Position numbers and translations under genes: made by a program | Notes under the pieces: model-generated | What the model saw: only the letters and a program-made list of their open reading frames with translations | Database searches by the model: none | What the model was told of the DNA's origin: nothing | Part shown: positions 7,380 to 10,088 of the stretch, piece after piece | Numbering within the stretch: the first letter of the stretch is position 1 | How the letters are laid out: each line of letters starts with the position of its first letter | From: Prevotella sp. | GTDB taxonomy: Bacteria; Bacteroidota; Bacteroidia; Bacteroidales; Dysgonomonadaceae | Length of the DNA stretch: 10,088 nt | Assembly: GCA_031263965.1 (NCBI GenBank) | Contig: JAISES010000345.1 | Location: 1 to 10,088, forward strand | Direction: 5' to 3'

Positions 7380-7576
7380 GAAACTGTTTAAATTTTATCG
7401 AAAAATATTATATGGGATTTGAAAAAAACTTCTCAGCAATTTTTTTATGCTCTTTTCAGCGTATTTTTCCCTTTTTGCTCTTGGTTTAGCCCGCTAAACC
7501 TGCAAGCAAAAAGAAAAAAATCCATCTGAAAACAACTATAAAAAATATGCTATAAAATTTAAACAGGTTCTAAATC
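7374..7576. repeat. Fold-back element between convergent genes
   Basis: The whole gap between hemW and the DUF58 gene is one imperfect palindrome. Outer arms 7374-7398 and 7552-7576 match in 23 of 25 positions, with GAAACTGTTTAAATTTTAT on the left and GAACCTGTTTAAATTTTAT in reverse on the right. They cover both stop codons (TAA 7377-7379, TAG 7570-7572 on minus). The centre is GGTTTAGC-CC-GCTAAACC (7483-7500), flanked by CTTTTTGCT and AGCAAAAAG, and the region between centre and ends (7435-7482 against 7501-7551) also pairs with a few mismatches. The left arm has 36 extra bases (7399-7434) without a partner. Polarity is T-rich before and A-rich after the hairpin on both strands, the opposite of an intrinsic terminator. 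A MITE-like or REP-like repeat is my best reading; no clear target duplication is visible. Confidence 0.75.
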
Positions 7577-8937
7577 AGCCCTCTGGACTTGAATTCTAAA
7601 TATTTATTCATCGAATCTATTGTCAGATTTTCAGGCTTTGATAAGATTGTGTGAATCCCGTATCTGTTCAGTTCCTTTACAATAAGGAATTTATCGTTCG
7701 ACAACTTTTCGGCCATCCCCTTTCTGAACATTTCTTCCATATTTGCGGGCGCTGTATCAAGCACCTCGTTAAACTCCGAATTGAGAAAAAAAGCGACTAA
7801 CACCAGATGATCTTTAGCCATATGGCTCAGATACTTCAATTGGCGGCGCATACCGTTCACCGTCTCAAAATTGGTATATAGAATAATCAGGCTGCGTTGA
7901 GACAGTTTACGCCGGACAGTAATATACAAACGTTCGTAGTCGGACTCTTTAAAATCTGTTTTCTGAGCATAAAGGGTCTCCAGTATTTTATTTCTTTGAC
8001 GGCGTTGCTTATCTGCCGGAAGTATTTCGTCTATATCTTTCGAAAACGTAATGAGTCCGGCTTTATCACCTTTATTCAATGCGGTGCTGCATACCATCAG
8101 TGTCGAATTTATAGCATGGTCGAGCAATGTCATCCCGTTGAAGGGCATTTTCATCGTACGCCCTTTATCTATCAGGCAATATACAGGCTGCGACTTCTCC
8201 TCCTGATAAGTATTCACCATCAGTTGATTAACACGCGCGGTAGCTTTATAATTAATCGTACGGGGATCGTCTCCCGCTACATAATGTTTGATCTGGTCAA
8301 ACTCTGTAGCATGCCCTATCCGCCGTATTTTCTTAATTCCGTAATCTGTCAGACGGTGCGAAGCCGCCAGTAATTCATATTTACGCATCTCGATAAAAGA
8401 CGGGTAAACAGCGACTTCCTTTCCCACATCGAATATATAACGCCTGGAAACAAACCCAAGCAAGCCACTTACGTATACGTTTACAGCTCCAAACTGATAA
8501 ATGCCTCTCTCGGTAGGTCGCAGGTCGTAATAAAGCACTTCCGAACGATCTACCCCTAAATGGGTCTGGAAAGTCAGATCCCGTTTCTGAAACTGAAAAG
8601 GGACTTCTTCAACAATAGTTATCCCTATCCTGAAAGGATACCTGTTGCCGACTGATAACGATACGGTATTTATATCGCCATTCGAGAGCCTTTCCGGACA
8701 GTTCCGCGATGCCAGTACACCTCCGGGTTGCACATACAGAGCCGTAATATCCATGAGCAAGAACACTCCGGCCACCCCCATGCCGACCAACACAACAAAC
8801 AGATAATGCTCAAAAACAAAGCATGCAAAGAGAGCCGGCACACACAATGCCAGCACAATAAAGAAACGATTTGAAAGATACAGGCTCTTCAAAAAACGTA
8901 TTACCGGGGAACTTCCGCTTTGTCTATCAGTTGGCAT
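7570..8937 (-). CDS. DUF58 domain-containing membrane protein
   Basis: This protein has two N-terminal membrane segments (about 24-41 and 46-65), a beta-rich linker and the DUF58 signature YVAGDDPRTINYKATAR at 219-235, followed by a von Willebrand A-like fold. The metal-site loop that is DxSxS in canonical vWA domains reads DKGRT (257-261) here, so cation binding may be weakened or altered. DUF58 proteins are the usual partners of MoxR ATPases; the pair is thought to assist folding, assembly or activation of envelope or metal-containing proteins, but the client is unknown. The gene overlaps the 3' end of moxR by 37 bases in another frame, implying translational coupling. The ATG at 8937 gives a 15-residue tail before the family-typical FLKSLYLSNRFF; a TTG at codon 16 is an alternative start. 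Its stop lies in the inverted repeat. Confidence 0.93.
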   Translation of the reverse strand: MPTDRQSGSSPVIRFLKSLYLSNRFFIVLALCVPALFACFVFEHYLFVVLVGMGVAGVFLLMDITALYVQPGGVLASRNCPERLSNGDINTVSLSVGNRYPFRIGITIVEEVPFQFQKRDLTFQTHLGVDRSEVLYYDLRPTERGIYQFGAVNVYVSGLLGFVSRRYIFDVGKEVAVYPSFIEMRKYELLAASHRLTDYGIKKIRRIGHATEFDQIKHYVAGDDPRTINYKATARVNQLMVNTYQEEKSQPVYCLIDKGRTMKMPFNGMTLLDHAINSTLMVCSTALNKGDKAGLITFSKDIDEILPADKQRRQRNKILETLYAQKTDFKESDYERLYITVRRKLSQRSLIILYTNFETVNGMRRQLKYLSHMAKDHLVLVAFFLNSEFNEVLDTAPANMEEMFRKGMAEKLSNDKFLIVKELNRYGIHTILSKPENLTIDSMNKYLEFKSRGLI

Positions 8938-9875
8938 ATAATCGTATCGGTAGATGTACCATCCATTTCTTTCTCGGGTGTTAATAATATCCGGTGTCTG
9001 AGTACCGGAACAGCAACTTCCTTAATATCGTCCGGTGTAATGAAATCGCGTCCACGTATTGCAGCCAATGCTTTCGAAGCATTCAATATAGCCAGAGAGG
9101 CACGAGGCGACGCACCCAGCGTTATCCACGGGCTTTGGCGTGTTGCAGCCACAATCTGGGCAATGTATTCCAATAAATGTCGCTCTACTGAGACTTTCTC
9201 TACAGACAACCGCAAAGACATCAATTCCTCAGCAGTGAGAACAGAATTAATTCCAATACCGGCAGACAACTGCCCCTTATTTTGCCTGTCCAAGATGTTG
9301 ATTTCATCGACAATATCAGGATAGTCCACCACTATTTTGAATAAAAACCGGTCTAGCTGGGCTTCAGGCAAACGGTATGTACCCTCCTGCTCTATCGGGT
9401 TTTGGGTCGCCATTACAAGAAACGGGTAACTCATTTTGTATGTTGTTCCGTCATTTGTTACCTGGCGTTCTTCCATTACTTCAAAAAGGGCTGCCTGCGT
9501 TTTAGCAGGCGAACGGTTAATTTCATCAATAAGTACTATATTCGAAAAGATGGGCCCTTTCCTGAACTCAAATTTACCCGATGCCGGAAGGAACACACTG
9601 GTTCCCAATACATCCGAAGGCATTAAATCAGGGGTAAACTGGATACGGCTAAAACCTACATCTACAGTCTTCGCTAACAATTTTGCCGATAATGTCTTAG
9701 CCACTCCGGGTACGCCCTCCACCAAAACATGGCCATTGGCAAGTATAGCTACTATCATCTGCTCGATCAACTGATGTTGCCCGACAATAACACGCCCTAT
9801 CTCATCTTTTATGCTTTGAACGCTGCGGCTCAATTCGGAGAAATCTATTCTCGACTGGAATTCTAAATCTGACAT
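8901..9875 (-). CDS. MoxR family AAA+ ATPase
   Basis: This is a cytoplasmic AAA+ ATPase of the MoxR family, 324 residues, a normal length. Visible elements are Walker A GVPGVAKT (54-61), Walker B VLIDEINR (114-121), sensor 1 ATQNP (156-160), the arginine-finger region EAQLDRF (171-177, Arg176) and sensor 2 GASPRAS (254-260, Arg258), followed by the C-terminal helical lid with DFITPDDIKEVAVPVLRHR. All catalytic residues are in place. MoxR proteins act as chaperone-like ATPases together with DUF58/vWA partners, and the overlapping downstream DUF58 gene fits that. In Bacteroidota such pairs occur either in the bat aerotolerance operon or beside DUF4350/SpoIIM/RDD genes; no batA-E gene follows here, so the second type is more likely, with any further genes beyond the right edge. 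The leader carries TGAAATCTTGAAAT and, further up, two heptamer arrays. Confidence 0.95.
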   Translation of the reverse strand: MSDLEFQSRIDFSELSRSVQSIKDEIGRVIVGQHQLIEQMIVAILANGHVLVEGVPGVAKTLSAKLLAKTVDVGFSRIQFTPDLMPSDVLGTSVFLPASGKFEFRKGPIFSNIVLIDEINRSPAKTQAALFEVMEERQVTNDGTTYKMSYPFLVMATQNPIEQEGTYRLPEAQLDRFLFKIVVDYPDIVDEINILDRQNKGQLSAGIGINSVLTAEELMSLRLSVEKVSVERHLLEYIAQIVAATRQSPWITLGASPRASLAILNASKALAAIRGRDFITPDDIKEVAVPVLRHRILLTPEKEMDGTSTDTIICQLIDKAEVPR

Positions 9876-9906
9876 ATCTTATATAATTTATTTCAAGATT
9901 TCATGG

Positions 9907-9969
9907 AGTTACAAGTTACGAGTTACAAGTTACGAGTTACAAGTTACAAGTTACAAGTTACAAGTGATA
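9907..9969. repeat. Heptamer array AGTTACA/AGTTACG
   Basis: Eight perfect-length 7-base units run from 9907 to 9962: AGTTACA with AGTTACG as the second and fourth unit, followed by one degenerate unit, AGTGATA (9963-9969). On the minus strand, the direction of moxR, the array reads TAACTTG or TAACTCG and begins 32 bases upstream of the moxR ATG. The A/G variants alternate only at the moxR-proximal side. A 7-base unit changes spacing, not reading frame, here because it is outside the coding sequence. Confidence 0.9.
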
Positions 9970-9990
9970 AAGTCATGAATCACTAACCAC

Positions 9991-10074
9991 CTTACTACTT
10001 ACTACTTACTACTTACTACTTACTACTTACTACTTACTACTTACTACTTACTACTTACTACTTACTACTTACTA
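9991..10074. repeat. Heptamer array CTTACTA, twelve perfect copies
   Basis: Twelve exact tandem copies of CTTACTA fill this stretch, ending in a broken unit and a T-run near the window edge. The minus strand reads TAGTAAG, containing stop codons in every frame because 7 is not a multiple of 3, so it is not coding for moxR-direction genes. Perfect identity of all copies points to recent expansion by replication slippage. It sits about 115 bases upstream of moxR, separated from the first heptamer array by 21 unique bases. Confidence 0.93.
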
Positions 10075-10088
10075 CTACTTTTTTATAA

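Noticed and set aside
7465..7515. Intrinsic bidirectional terminator at the central hairpin
   Set aside because: On both strands the T-run precedes and the A-run follows the hairpin, opposite to what an intrinsic terminator needs. A structural 3'-end role remains possible but not by this mechanism.
7374..7576. Classical transposon-derived MITE with target-site duplication
   Set aside because: I found no clear direct repeats outside the inverted arms, and the pairing extends over almost the whole length, so only a fold-back or MITE-like repeat is claimed.
7570..9875. bat aerotolerance operon
   Set aside because: MoxR and DUF58 fit, but the genes expected next (vWA-containing batA/batB and TPR batC) do not follow; a convergent hemW does.
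9907..10074. CRISPR-like array
   Set aside because: The units are 7 bases long and directly adjacent, with no spacers and no cas gene; these are simple tandem repeats.
9991..10074. Stop-free plus-strand frame through the CTTACTA repeats
   Set aside because: The repeat contains no stop triplet by chance; there is no start codon context and the product would be a pure seven-residue repeat.

Overview
The window looks like an ordinary chromosomal stretch from a member of the Bacteroidota, most likely Bacteroidales (Dysgonomonas/Parabacteroides-like). The evidence is an S46 dipeptidyl-peptidase (a family largely confined to this phylum and a few others), exact TAnnTTTG-type -7 promoter boxes, start codons with A/T-rich leaders instead of strong Shine-Dalgarno sites, a moderately AT-rich base composition, and intergenic gaps filled with palindromic and short tandem repeats. 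Six intact protein genes occupy almost all of the coding space. I see no RNA gene, CRISPR array, prophage or complete insertion sequence.

Layout: (1) 1-277 holds no gene; its AT-rich left part is followed by a GC-rich palindromic repeat at 109-210. (2) 278-2383 (-) encodes a secreted S46 dipeptidyl-peptidase with an intact His/Asp/Ser triad and the glycine associated with DPP7-type specificity. (3) 2384-2688 holds an AT-rich leader and a composite REP-like element made of several hairpins. (4) 2689-4200 (-) is a polytopic oligosaccharide flippase, divergent from (5) 4381-6189 (+), a long-chain acyl-CoA synthetase-type AMP-forming ligase; the shared 180-base spacer carries one exact -7 box for each direction. 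(6) 6249-7379 (+) is a HemW-type radical SAM protein, preceded by three degenerate 16-base AT-rich repeats. (7) 7380-7569 is a large fold-back element exactly filling the gap between convergent genes, its terminal inverted repeats reaching over both stop codons. (8) 7570-8937 (-) DUF58 and 8901-9875 (-) MoxR ATPase overlap by 37 bases and form a translationally linked pair. (9) 9907-10074 carries two different heptanucleotide tandem arrays upstream of moxR.

Functionally the genes are mostly unrelated housekeeping or envelope functions: periplasmic peptide breakdown, lipid-linked glycan export, fatty-acid activation, heme handling, and a MoxR/DUF58 chaperone-type pair probably acting on an envelope or metalloprotein client. 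No new multi-gene system is evident. The most unusual content is intergenic: five structurally different repeat types in 10 kb, one of which supplies or overlaps the ends of two genes.
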